From positions 1 to 64,000 of the forward strand of contig NZ_CP013074.1 of NCBI RefSeq assembly GCF_001889305.1: a DNA stretch of 64,000 bases, written 5' to 3'. Every line of letters starts with the position of its first letter. The stretch's first letter is position 1. The position numbers were made by a program, and so were the translations under genes. Positions 44,230 to 52,682 of this stretch are shown piece after piece. The notes below the pieces were generated by a model, which was not told where the DNA came from, did not search any database, and saw nothing but the letters and a program-made list of their open reading frames with translations. The stretch is from Dehalococcoides mccartyi (GTDB lineage Bacteria; Chloroflexota; Dehalococcoidia; Dehalococcoidales; Dehalococcoidaceae).

Positions 44230-45078
44230 TCAACCTTTGGAAGAATTTAGAAAACTAAGATGAAAGCAATCACCGGGGCGGACCGAAAGCAAACCGGCGG
44301 CACTGCCACCCTGAAGAGCAATCTCTAACCGCCCGCTGCTGCCAATAACAGCCAGCAAGCCGCTGGCCTGAGTGTAATTTTGGCAAAGCCCGTAAACGGT
44401 TCGGCCGGAAATCTCAAGCCTTATAGATTTATCCGAAGGCAGCATTTGGGGGGCAATATCAGTAATCAGATTTCCAAAGTGGTCTATGTACACTACGTGT
44501 CCGGTAAACGAACCGTCAACCTCCGCTTGCGGACAGGGCAAATGGAAAGCATTTATCCAGTTAAGACGCGGGCCAAATTCCGAAAGGGAAGTACCCAAAC
44601 TGACATAAGCAGCGGCCGGTGCAAATATATCCCTTCCATGAAAAGTGGCACTGACCGGATTAAGCCAGAAAGCGGGATTGGATAACTGAAAGGCTTCTAC
44701 ACCCCGGGGAATATCCAGCTTCAGCAGACCCTCTGCCGGAAGCAAATTACTGGTACTTTCGGGCAGATAGGGGCTGAGCACATAACTGAAAATACCATTG
44801 TCCGGACCTATGAATATGCCGCCCGGAGTGGATAAAATAATTCCCCGGCGGCCGCTGCCTACTCCGGGGTCTACTACAGCTAAGTGAATGGTGTCTGCCG
44901 GGAAATAGGGGCTGGCCTCACCCAACAAAAAGGCCGCCTGCTGAATATTCTGGGGCTCTACCTGATGTGAAATATCCAGCAGACGGACATTTGAGTTTAT
45001 ACTCAGGATGGCCCCCTTCATGGCGGCCACATAGGCATCTTGCAAGCCAAAGTCAGTAGTAAGGGTAATAATACCCAC
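44230..45078 (-). CDS. SAM hydroxide adenosyltransferase family protein (DUF62)
   Basis: 282 residues. N-terminal TLTTDFGLQDAYVAAMKG and VVDPGVGSGRRGI are hallmarks of the family that hydrolyses S-adenosylmethionine to adenosine and methionine; halogenating relatives (fluorinase, chlorinase) share the fold. Nothing here argues for a halogenase: the family's SAM hydrolases are far more common. Last of a run with secG and gatB; 12 bases after secG. Confidence 0.9.
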   Translation of the reverse strand: MGIITLTTDFGLQDAYVAAMKGAILSINSNVRLLDISHQVEPQNIQQAAFLLGEASPYFPADTIHLAVVDPGVGSGRRGIILSTPGGIFIGPDNGIFSYVLSPYLPESTSNLLPAEGLLKLDIPRGVEAFQLSNPAFWLNPVSATFHGRDIFAPAAAYVSLGTSLSEFGPRLNWINAFHLPCPQAEVDGSFTGHVVYIDHFGNLITDIAPQMLPSDKSIRLEISGRTVYGLCQNYTQASGLLAVIGSSGRLEIALQGGSAAGLLSVRPGDCFHLSFLNSSKG

Positions 45079-45090
45079 AACTAGCCCCCT

Positions 45091-45309
45091 TTAGCTTAGT
45101 TTCAGCATAAGCAGAGATACCAGCAGGAACAGGACTACCAGTATGATGGTGAGTATAAAAAGAGTCTTTTCTATACCCCTTTTAGTGCGGTAGACGCTGT
45201 CTGCCTGCCCGAAGATACCGCCCAGGCCTCCGCCTTTTACTTGCATCAGGACTGCCAGAGTGAGGGCTACGGCCAGCACTATCTGGGCTATAATCAGGTA
45301 GGTTTGCAT
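45091..45309 (-). CDS. secG: Protein translocase subunit SecG
   Basis: 72 residues with two membrane helices separated by a Gly-rich loop (MQVKGGGLGGIFG), the standard SecG plan. It assists SecYE-dependent export. It sits two bases after gatB, so probably co-transcribed. Confidence 0.92.
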   Translation of the reverse strand: MQTYLIIAQIVLAVALTLAVLMQVKGGGLGGIFGQADSVYRTKRGIEKTLFILTIILVVLFLLVSLLMLKLS

Positions 45310-45311
45310 GT

Positions 45312-46802
45312 TTATCCTTCCTCCAGAGCTTTCTTAAGCAACTCCATGGCTATGTTAGGGTTGGCTCTGCCCTTGCTTTGTTTCATCATTTGACCTACTA
45401 AAAAGCCGATAACCTGGGTCTTGCCTTCGTTATATTCGGCAACCGCCTTGGGGTTATCCGCCAGCACCTTTTTAGCAATGGCTACCAGCTCGGAACTGTC
45501 GGAAATCTGGCTGAGACCCTTCTTTTCAATAATAGTCTCGGCATTCTGCCCGGTACTATACATATCCTCAAGCACAGCTTTGGCTGTAGCGGCATTTACT
45601 TTGCCGGCTGAAACCAGCACCAAAAGATGGCACAGACTGGCCGGGCTGACCTTGAGGGCAAAAGCATTTATATCCGCCCCGGCAGTATTCATTATGGAGC
45701 TTACCGGCCCAACCACCCAGTTAGCCACTTCCTTTACGCCCTTGTCCTGCGGGATATTCTGAAAATCAGCTTCGGACAGAACCGCTTCAAAATAGTCTGC
45801 CAGTTCACGGCTGGCAGTCAGAAGCGAAGCATCATATTCGGACAGCCAGTATCCCTGAATAAACCTTTCCTTGCGGACTTCGGGCAGTTCGGGCAGCTTA
45901 GCCCTGATGGCTTCTATCCAGTCACAGCTGATATGCAGGGGGGGCAAATCCGGTTCGGGGAAATAGCGATAGTCATGGGCAAATTCCTTGGAACGCTGGG
46001 AGATAGTCTGACATTTGTCGTCCTGCCAGCCGCGGGTCTCCTGGCTTATCTTTTTGCCTTCATCTGCCATTTTCCGCTGGCGGACTTCTTCGTATTCCAA
46101 GGCGGAAAAAACCGCCTTGAAGCTGTTCATATTTTTTACTTCCACTTTAGCGCCCAGAGCATCTGAGCCTTCAGGCCGTATGGAAATATTGGCATCACAG
46201 CGGAAACTGCCGTCTTCCATATTGGCAGTGGAAACACCCAGATAGCGCATGATGGTCCGCAGTTTCATAAGGTACTGGCGGGCTTCTTCCGGGGTGTGCA
46301 TATCCGGCTCACTGACTATCTCCATCAAAGGTATGCTGGAGCGGTTTATGTCTAAAAGGCTGTAAGGCTGGCCGTTAATATCACTCTCATGGTGGAGTTT
46401 GGCCACGTCTTCTTCAAGGTGAATACGGGTTATGCCTATGCGGCGGATAGCCCCGTCTATATTTATATCCATAAATCCCCTGCCGCAAAGCGGCTGGTCA
46501 TACTGAGAAATCTGGTAACCCTTCATAAGGTCAGGATAGTTGTAATTTTTGCGGTCAAACTTGCTGAAGGAGGCAATATCACAGCCCAAAGCCAAGCCGG
46601 ACATAATGGTGTATTCCACCGCCTGTTTGTTTATAGTGGGCAGTACCCCCGGCATGCCCAGACATACCGGGCAGACATGGGTATTGGGTTCGGCACTGGT
46701 ATAGTCTGTACTGCAGCGGCAAAACATTTTGCTTTTGGTATTCAGCTGAACGTGGACTTCCAGACCGATTACTGTTTCATATTGAGTCATTGTAGTTACC
46801 AT
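45312..46802 (-). CDS. gatB: Aspartyl/glutamyl-tRNA amidotransferase subunit B
   Basis: 496 residues. N-terminal VIGLEVHVQLNTKSKMFC and MPGVLPTINK mark the GatB catalytic core; the C-terminal tail domain (GQMMKQSKGRANP) binds tRNA. It amidates misacylated Glu-tRNA(Gln) or Asp-tRNA(Asn) together with GatA and GatC, which are not in this window. ATG 46802 follows AGAGG; an in-frame ATG four codons later is also possible. Confidence 0.95.
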   Translation of the reverse strand: MVTTMTQYETVIGLEVHVQLNTKSKMFCRCSTDYTSAEPNTHVCPVCLGMPGVLPTINKQAVEYTIMSGLALGCDIASFSKFDRKNYNYPDLMKGYQISQYDQPLCGRGFMDINIDGAIRRIGITRIHLEEDVAKLHHESDINGQPYSLLDINRSSIPLMEIVSEPDMHTPEEARQYLMKLRTIMRYLGVSTANMEDGSFRCDANISIRPEGSDALGAKVEVKNMNSFKAVFSALEYEEVRQRKMADEGKKISQETRGWQDDKCQTISQRSKEFAHDYRYFPEPDLPPLHISCDWIEAIRAKLPELPEVRKERFIQGYWLSEYDASLLTASRELADYFEAVLSEADFQNIPQDKGVKEVANWVVGPVSSIMNTAGADINAFALKVSPASLCHLLVLVSAGKVNAATAKAVLEDMYSTGQNAETIIEKKGLSQISDSSELVAIAKKVLADNPKAVAEYNEGKTQVIGFLVGQMMKQSKGRANPNIAMELLKKALEEG

Positions 46803-46917
46803 TTCACCTACCTCTGGTTAACTAGCAAGTATATCAATATTCTTCGTCCACTGGCAAGGCAGGCCGGGTGTTTTGCTTTAATGCTAAAGCGGGCTTATGT
46901 TATAATGCCCTTTACAT

Positions 46918-46994
<77 letters not shown>

Positions 46995-47203
46995 AGGTAT
47001 CCATAGGTAGAACTTGAACATTGGTTTTTTGTTGTTAGAGCTTTTTCTTACAATCTTTTCGGGTTTTTCTTTATTTAAGAGAAAACCTTCTTCGCAGTCA
47101 GACTCTGATAAGTTAGGATTTTGCCTACTATTTGGAGCAGGACTAAAAAGTTTGGAGTATGTGCAATAGTACCCAACCCATTTGGCCCATAAGGGGGAGT
47201 GCA

Positions 47204-47371
47204 ATGTCAGACACTGGTGCTATTATACTTGCCTGCTTATTTATTATTATGGCTGTGTATAGATTACGCAAATTACGATCAGAAACAACGGAGTCCGGAG
47301 AAAAGATTGTTTGTTATATAATAATATTTGCGGGGATTGCAGTGTTGTTAACTGCTCTTCATATAATCTAA
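47204..47371 (+). CDS. Small two-helix membrane protein
   Basis: 55 residues from ATG 47204, supported by GGGGGAG upstream. Two hydrophobic segments around a charged KLRSETTESGEK loop. Nothing recognized. 21 bases before the next gene, so a two-gene unit in the segment after tRNA-Ala. Confidence 0.6.
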   Translation: MSDTGAIILACLFIIMAVYRLRKLRSETTESGEKIVCYIIIFAGIAVLLTALHII

Positions 47372-47392
47372 ATCATTAAGCTGGGAGGTGGT

Positions 47393-47818
47393 ATGCAAAG
47401 GTACGCACGGATAATTGCCTTTAGTTTCATCTTGCTTATAGCTATTGCCATTGTGTTTGTAATAATAATGGGCATACTCGAGCTATTACCCGCGCAATAT
47501 CTGGATAAAGCCACTATCCAGATTTCAGTAGACACTTTTGTGATATTGGCATTGCTGTTCTGGATGGTTGGTCATAGTATGCCGAAGCTATTGAAAAAGC
47601 TGTTTTCTCGCCCTTTTACAGACCAGGGGGTTTACCTTGTTATCATGTTACGCATGTGCATTTTCTTTACTGTTGCAATAATGGGAGTAGCTATATTAGC
47701 AATTGGAGGTAGCCTGCTTTGGGTCTTCGTGGAACTTTTCCTTGGAATAAGCGCACTTTTCCTTTATTGGCCAAACACCAAGAATTGGGATAAAACCCAA
47801 AACGAGCTTACCAAATAA
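47393..47818 (+). CDS. Membrane protein, unknown
   Basis: 141 residues, four predicted helices. GGAGG lies before ATG 47393. No family recognized. Codon use is less G/C-ending than in the core genes nearby, which would fit acquired DNA. Confidence 0.65.
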   Translation: MQRYARIIAFSFILLIAIAIVFVIIMGILELLPAQYLDKATIQISVDTFVILALLFWMVGHSMPKLLKKLFSRPFTDQGVYLVIMLRMCIFFTVAIMGVAILAIGGSLLWVFVELFLGISALFLYWPNTKNWDKTQNELTK

Positions 47819-48152
47819 TCCAGCAGATATTAATTGATTATCACTGACAGAGATAATCAATTGGCCATGTTCGAACAAACCATTGGATACTTTATCCGAG
47901 ATAGAGGCGAATAAATAAGGTACTCGATACTCTTGATGAAGTTCTTAGAAAATTTGACCAAGAGATAAAACCTATCTCTGAAAACAACTGACTTGCCCCA
48001 ATCATGGTACCAATTGTTAAGATTAACAACTGAGGATGAAAGTTAGATTGGATTCTTTTAACGTTCTACCTACTGGCACCTCAGCTCTATTTTCCTTGGC
48101 AGTATTTGTTACCTTCAGATTATCCCTGATTGGTCTTTATTTTAAAGAGATT
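47819..48152. other. 334-bp region with an inverted repeat and a possible gene remnant
   Basis: AATTGATTATC (47832-47842) and GATAATCAATT (47852-47862) form a perfect 11-bp stem. A stop-bounded frame ending at 47991 reads VLDTLDEVLRKFDQEIKP, which looks protein-like but has no start codon; it may be the tail of a decayed gene. The rest shows nothing. Confidence 0.45.
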
Positions 48153-48674
48153 CTACGATATGGCTCGGTCACTCTCTTCCTTGTTTAACATATTCGCCAA
48201 TCGTTCAAGCTGCCAATCATACTCATGGAACCAACTATTTACATCTGCCGAATGGGCACCAACAGCTCTAATACTATACAGTGCCGCACCCAAAGCATGC
48301 GTCACAACATGGGCTGTGCCAACAGCCTGACCGGCAGCGTGGGCAGCAAAGACAGCGTCTTTTTCTTCCTTCCCTTTGGCTGCAGCATGGGCATCAAGAG
48401 AAGCTTTGCGTATGACAGCCATACTAAACACCCCAGTGTCAATCCAGTCCCGGAGTATTTCAATTGCTTTTCTTGGCCTGTCATCACCGGGATAATTCTC
48501 TTCAAAAAATGGCAGAACACGCTCCGCGCATTCTGCAGCCCAGATAGCTAAAAGTCTTTGGTCAGCTTTGAAGACCTGATGGTCTATATGTTCTGTAAAA
48601 GGTTTATCCAAAATCTCTGAGACAGACTTGCGAATTTCATATAACAGTTTTGTTGGCCTTATCTTTTCCTGCAA
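48153..48674 (-). CDS. Imm5-like putative immunity protein
   Basis: 173 residues from TTG 48674, chosen because a perfect AGGAGG lies six bases upstream; an ATG 8 codons earlier lacks such a site. Helical repeat-rich protein with LLAIWAAECAERVLPFFEE and AAGQAVGTAHVVTHALGAALYSI, matching the Imm5-like immunity family that protects against polymorphic toxins. No toxin gene is visible nearby, so its actual role is uncertain. Confidence 0.75.
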   Translation of the reverse strand: MQEKIRPTKLLYEIRKSVSEILDKPFTEHIDHQVFKADQRLLAIWAAECAERVLPFFEENYPGDDRPRKAIEILRDWIDTGVFSMAVIRKASLDAHAAAKGKEEKDAVFAAHAAGQAVGTAHVVTHALGAALYSIRAVGAHSADVNSWFHEYDWQLERLANMLNKEESDRAIS

Positions 48675-48796
48675 TCCTAGCCTCCTGATAACATGCATTT
48701 TAAGTCATGCTCAAAAACAAGCACCTGCACAACTAAACCGAATATTTAACTCAAAGTCCATACTGATACTGTCTATCATTTACACGATCTGCAAAC

Positions 48797-48985
48797 CTAA
48801 CCTGATAAATAACGAATAAAAGATTTTCGATTTAATACAAGATGGATAAGTATTGAGGCAATAAAAGCTATTGCCACAACCACATGGTGGCCGGAATTGC
48901 CGGGTTGGACATGGGCTTCCGCAATTCCGGTTATTATGGTAGCCAAGAATAATACAGCCATAGACAAACAAATAACTTTTCTCAT
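48797..48985 (-). CDS. Small DUF4405-like membrane protein
   Basis: 62 residues. Signal-like helix, then HVQPGNSGHHVVVAIAFIASILIHLVLNRK. Its His placement before and inside the second helix resembles the cytochrome b-like DUF4405 half-module. Overlaps the ferredoxin gene by four bases (ATGA). Heme binding is unproven; Dehalococcoides is generally described as lacking cytochromes, which makes the similarity notable. Confidence 0.6.
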   Translation of the reverse strand: MRKVICLSMAVLFLATIITGIAEAHVQPGNSGHHVVVAIAFIASILIHLVLNRKSFIRYLSG

Positions 48986-49239
48986 AGGGCTGCCCCTGAA
49001 CTAACTATAGAACGCACCGGTGTAATAGCCTGCTGAGGACAGACCTTAGCACATTTCAAACACCCTTTGCAGACATCTGGCCTGCGGATATGGGCATGAG
49101 TGTGGGAAAAAATGCTGATACTTTCTATAACACCATTAGGACAATTTTCAACACATTTCCAGCAAGCAAAGCATTTGGACGTATCAAGATAAATATGTTC
49201 GGTTGAGTTGTGTCTAGGTATAGGATTGTGTAGTTTCAC
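48982..49239 (-). CDS. Two-cluster (2[4Fe-4S]) ferredoxin-type protein
   Basis: 85 residues from GTG 49239, chosen for AAGGAG seven bases upstream; this also avoids overlap with the MerR gene. Two cluster motifs: CFACWKCVENCPNG and CKGCLKCAKVCPQQ, separated by a His-rich linker. Middle gene of a MerR-ferredoxin-DUF4405 set. Confidence 0.85.
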   Translation of the reverse strand: MKLHNPIPRHNSTEHIYLDTSKCFACWKCVENCPNGVIESISIFSHTHAHIRRPDVCKGCLKCAKVCPQQAITPVRSIVSSGAAL

Positions 49240-49256
49240 CAGTTTTCTCCTTGCGA

Positions 49257-49967
49257 TTAGCTGTGTTCCTGAAGGTGACGGGCTTCCTGCCGATAGATTT
49301 TGGTAGCCAAACACCCCTTGAAATCACTTGCCAGTTTAAACAATTCTTTAAGGGGGATTACTTCGTGGTTCGGCAAATGATGGATAATCTCATGCATAGT
49401 TTTGAATTCACTGCGGATTATTTCCATGTATTGCCTGTAAATCTCAAAATCAGCCGGTTTCAAGCCAAATGTAAACAGCCGTTTAGCTATTTGGGCGATA
49501 CGTATATCTATACCTTCAAACACCGGCCCTTTTTCAGTTTCGGATGCAAAAATAACTCCCTTGGCAACCAGTTCCTTTATATCTGTTTCGGTTAAACCGG
49601 AGACAGATATCAGTTCAGCCAGAGATATACTGCCGGATTTAGTTTCATCAAGCGTTGGCTGAAATATATCACCCAGTACAGATTCCATCTCGGCCACATG
49701 CTCAATATCCTGACCATCCCGCCTGGCCTGTAATATAATTTTTATTACAGATAAAGGGAGGAATTTATTTGATTGAAGCTCTTTGATCAGCAGGATATCC
49801 TTAACGCAATCAGGGCTATAGTAGGCCATATTGTGAGCCGTCTTGAGGGAGGGAAACAGCAGACCTTCACGGGTATAGTAGTGGATAGTCGGCAAAGAAA
49901 CCCCGGTTGCTTTTGCGACTTCACTTATACGCAGTAGTCCCTGTTTGTTTATATCTGATTTTCTCAT
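49257..49967 (-). CDS. MerR family transcriptional regulator
   Basis: 236 residues from ATG 49967. N-terminal MerR winged helix (LRISEVAKATGVSLPTIHYYTREGLLFP), helical dimer region, then a longer effector region without a clear metal-binding Cys cluster. The first ATG at 49988 lies in the -10 region, so the later start is preferred. An inverted repeat in the promoter suggests self-regulation of this three-gene unit. Confidence 0.88.
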   Translation of the reverse strand: MRKSDINKQGLLRISEVAKATGVSLPTIHYYTREGLLFPSLKTAHNMAYYSPDCVKDILLIKELQSNKFLPLSVIKIILQARRDGQDIEHVAEMESVLGDIFQPTLDETKSGSISLAELISVSGLTETDIKELVAKGVIFASETEKGPVFEGIDIRIAQIAKRLFTFGLKPADFEIYRQYMEIIRSEFKTMHEIIHHLPNHEVIPLKELFKLASDFKGCLATKIYRQEARHLQEHS

Positions 49968-49987
49968 CTCAACTACTCTATAGTGCA

Positions 49988-50017
49988 TAGTATATACTTA
50001 CACTATATACTAGTCAA
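49988..50017 (-). promoter_or_regulatory. merR promoter with operator inverted repeat
   Basis: Minus strand: -35 TTGACT (50012-50017), 17-bp spacer, -10 TATACT (49989-49994). TAGTATATA (49988-49996) and TATATACTA (50004-50012) form a perfect 9-7-9 inverted repeat filling the spacer and -10. Confidence 0.65.
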
Positions 50018-50060
50018 GAGACAAAAAGCCCTACTACAATGTGAAATCACATCATAAGCA

Positions 50061-51098
50061 TTACTCTGGAAAAGCCGCTTTCAAAACCCTGAGAGCCCGC
50101 AGGGTAATCCACTTGCTGGAATGTCTGTTTTTTTCTATGTCCATCCAAGTTTTGCCGGTAAAGCGGCATTCCATAGGCCAGCGTCCTTTGGGGTCTTGCT
50201 TGGAAAGCACCAAATCTATGGCTTCAGCCAAGCGGGGGTCACGGGCATAACCCAGAGCGGACAATACATCCAGCGTTTGCAGAATATCAGCTGCATAACC
50301 CAAGGGATAACCGAAACTAAACCAACTGGAACTTGGTTTGCTGCCGGTGCCAAAGGGGTAATCCGCCGCCACAGGGTTGTACCGGAACAGGAAATCCAAG
50401 CCTCGGTCCAGTGCCCGTATTACAGCCGGGGTACGTTTTGACGGAGGAATTCTGCTAAGGGCGTTGAGTGACTTTACAGCCCCCCAGCCGCAAGACAATC
50501 CTCCATTAGGACCGCAGTTGAACATTGGCCCGGGAGTATAAGCATAATAGCGGTCTGTTACACCCGCAGCCGCGGAATCTGCCATGCCATCCCCGGTAAT
50601 AAATCTGGCATGTTTTTCAATGGCAGTTTGCAGACGTTCATCTTCCAGCCACCCCAAATCTATCAGAGCCGCTTCAAGGTTGCCCGCCAGACAGTGAATA
50701 AAACCTGAAGGAGTGCCGTTATAAGAAAACCAGCCGGCCTTTGACTGGTTATATTCAAACAGGTAATTGCAACCTTTTTTTACCCTGCCATCAGATTTAT
50801 CTGCCCCCAGCTGGGCCAGAAAAACAATCTGCCAGACAGTACTCTGGTATTTGGGTGAATAACCCGCACCGGGGTGCAGCCAGTACCCTTCAGAGGACTG
50901 GGCAGCCAGTATAGAGGGAACAGGCCCGCTTAACATAATGGAGGCCTTAGCTTCTTTCAGCGCAGCGTCATTTTGCCCGCATCCGATAATATCCCTGAGG
51001 GTAAAGTAACGGACTGCCGGCTGGGATAAATCTGTTTCCAGTAACCAAGGAATAGGGTCTGCCCGCAATTTGTCTTTCCATGTTACTTTTTCAGACAT
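50061..51098 (-). CDS. Alpha/alpha-toroid (prenyltransferase/terpene-cyclase-like) protein
   Basis: 345 residues from ATG 51098, chosen for AGAGGA eight bases upstream. Repeated helix-turn units with QSSEGYWLHPGAGY, SKAGWFSYNGTPSGF, GLSCGWGAVKSLNAL and KQDPKGRWPMECRF recall the (alpha/alpha)6 barrel of squalene-cyclase and prenyltransferase proteins. The DXDD or DDXXE catalytic acids are not evident. Such genes are sometimes labelled nitrogen fixation protein in databases, which the sequence does not support. Function unknown. Confidence 0.7.
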   Translation of the reverse strand: MSEKVTWKDKLRADPIPWLLETDLSQPAVRYFTLRDIIGCGQNDAALKEAKASIMLSGPVPSILAAQSSEGYWLHPGAGYSPKYQSTVWQIVFLAQLGADKSDGRVKKGCNYLFEYNQSKAGWFSYNGTPSGFIHCLAGNLEAALIDLGWLEDERLQTAIEKHARFITGDGMADSAAAGVTDRYYAYTPGPMFNCGPNGGLSCGWGAVKSLNALSRIPPSKRTPAVIRALDRGLDFLFRYNPVAADYPFGTGSKPSSSWFSFGYPLGYAADILQTLDVLSALGYARDPRLAEAIDLVLSKQDPKGRWPMECRFTGKTWMDIEKNRHSSKWITLRALRVLKAAFPE

Positions 51099-51176
51099 CA
51101 GCATGTTCCTCTGTATAGTCTTTTAACTATTATATTGCCGGTCTTGGGGCAAAATCCAGATTGCTTCTTAATAATA

Positions 51177-51203
51177 AAAAGGGCGGCTCTTAGCCGCCCT
51201 TTA
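51177..51203 (-). terminator. Terminator after the two small membrane genes
   Basis: AAAGGGCGGCT pairs with AGCCGCCCTTT; minus strand continues with TTTTTATTATT. Confidence 0.85.
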
Positions 51204-51230
51204 AAAGAGATTAGAGATGAGGAACAATTA

Positions 51231-51527
51231 CTATTTAGTTAAAGCTTTTTTAATAACTCCTTTGGGGTCACTGGCAAGCAGCACAATTTCCCATACCAGA
51301 AACCCGAAGATGATTACGCTTATTCCTAAGAAGGCTGCGTCCTGATTAATTTCCAGAAATTCACCTCCTTCCTGAAGATAGGCCATTACATGATCAACCA
51401 GCCACATTATGCTTGCACCCCAGAACATAAGACTGAGAAAGCCCAGTTTATACTTGTCATTCGGAGATTTTATATACCAGATAGCAGTGGTAATAATAGC
51501 GGCAGCCAAAGTCATTATCAGCCACAT
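51231..51527 (-). CDS. Small three-helix membrane protein
   Basis: 98 residues, three helices. Its start overlaps the stop of the preceding gene (TAATG), so the two are translationally coupled. Nothing recognized. Confidence 0.7.
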   Translation of the reverse strand: MWLIMTLAAAIITTAIWYIKSPNDKYKLGFLSLMFWGASIMWLVDHVMAYLQEGGEFLEINQDAAFLGISVIIFGFLVWEIVLLASDPKGVIKKALTK

Positions 51528-51919
51528 TATGCACCTGCACCAATGTTATTTGCCCTGGCAGATGCTTTAAACTTGGCATCTGCAACAAGTACCATGACTG
51601 CCCAGATGGCAGTGACTGTAAGCGCCATAGCGCCGCCTATTGTAGCCATTTCATGCAGCATGGGAGAGATATCAGCCGGATTCTCCATAGCCGTCAGGAA
51701 CGGCCACCACGGTACAACCTCGCCATGCCAGACATGCTCCAAAGCCAGCAGCACCGTGCCGCCCCAGAGCATTTTGTTGAGCCAGCCCAGTTTCCTGCCC
51801 CAGCTTATGCCCGATGTATTATCCGCTTTGATATCCTGCTGTTTTTCCTTTTTTTCTACTGTTTTCTGAACAACCGTGGTAATCACGGCCTCGCCTGCAA
51901 CCACCAAAAAACATGCCAT
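51527..51919 (-). CDS. Membrane protein, unknown
   Basis: 130 residues from ATG 51919, supported by AAGGAG ten bases upstream; the frame is open for 26 more codons. Helix at the start, charged KKEKQQD linker, then two helices separated by WHGEVVPWWPF. Paired with the next gene; both lie between the alpha/alpha-toroid gene and the hydrogenase-like operon. Confidence 0.65.
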   Translation of the reverse strand: MACFLVVAGEAVITTVVQKTVEKKEKQQDIKADNTSGISWGRKLGWLNKMLWGGTVLLALEHVWHGEVVPWWPFLTAMENPADISPMLHEMATIGGAMALTVTAIWAVMVLVADAKFKASARANNIGAGA

Positions 51920-52156
51920 ACCCTGCTGTCTCCTTTCATTTATGAGGTGTTGCCTGAATGCTATTTGCAACTGATTTATTATTGCATCTTGTTGCATTTA
52001 GTAATTGTTGCAATTATAAGGCGTACTGCTATGCGGCGTCAAGACCAAATAAACATAAGCTTTTCGGGGATTCAAAATGGCTGAGAGCCAAAGCAGATAC
52101 AGAAATAGCAGAATGTAAAAAAGGAGACTCTGGCCGCAGGGGGCAACAGGGAGGGG

Positions 52157-52672
52157 TTATTTCTTACCCAGAGACCGCATAAGCCCCAGCAGGGCAGTGA
52201 TTATCTGGATTGGCTCAGGCGGGTTGCCCGGTATCTTCAGGTCTACCGGCAATATTTTATCAACCCCGCCCAGTACCCCGTAACCGCCGCAGACAATGCC
52301 GTTGCCGCAGGCATCATCTCCCAAGGCTATTACCAGCTTGGGGGAGGGCATGGCATCAAAAGTTTTCCTGACGGCAACAGCCATATTCTGGCTGACCGCA
52401 CCGGTAACTATCAATATATCTGCGTGGCGGGGCGAAGCAACGAAGCTGATGCCGAAACGCTCAATGTCATAATAGGGGTTGGAAAGGTTATTCAGTTCTA
52501 TTTCGGCAGAGTTGTCACTGCCGCTGTCCAGCGCCCTGATAGCCAGACTCCGCCCGAAGATAGCATGTATCTCGGTTTTCAGGGCAATGCCCAGTTTATC
52601 AAAGTCCGAATCACCCTTTGGCATCTGCCGGCATACTTTGGGTTTAAAAATATTGTTTAAAACGTTTTTCAC
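52157..52672 (-). CDS. Hydrogenase-4-like small subunit (NuoB/HyfI homologue) lacking cluster cysteines
   Basis: 171 residues from GTG 52672, chosen for GAGG eight bases upstream; an ATG at 52702 overlaps the previous gene. Homologous to NuoB/HycG small subunits (SLAIRALDSGSDNSAEIEL, VTGAVSQNMAVAV, YGVLGGVDKILPVDLKIPGNPPEP). The four residues that normally bind the proximal 4Fe-4S cluster are Asp53, Ala56, Asp120 and Asn150 instead of Cys. The fold looks conserved, so this is specialization rather than decay. Last gene of the operon. Confidence 0.88.
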   Translation of the reverse strand: MKNVLNNIFKPKVCRQMPKGDSDFDKLGIALKTEIHAIFGRSLAIRALDSGSDNSAEIELNNLSNPYYDIERFGISFVASPRHADILIVTGAVSQNMAVAVRKTFDAMPSPKLVIALGDDACGNGIVCGGYGVLGGVDKILPVDLKIPGNPPEPIQIITALLGLMRSLGKK

Positions 52673-52682
52673 GGCAGATACC

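Noticed and set aside
44230-45078. Possible halogenase (fluorinase/chlorinase relative) in a halogen-metabolizing organism
   Set aside because: Only general family motifs are visible; SAM hydroxide adenosyltransferases are the common members and no halide-site feature can be claimed.
50061-51098. Nitrogen-fixation-related protein
   Set aside because: No nucleotide-binding or Fe-S motif of NifH is present; the repeat pattern fits an alpha/alpha toroid.
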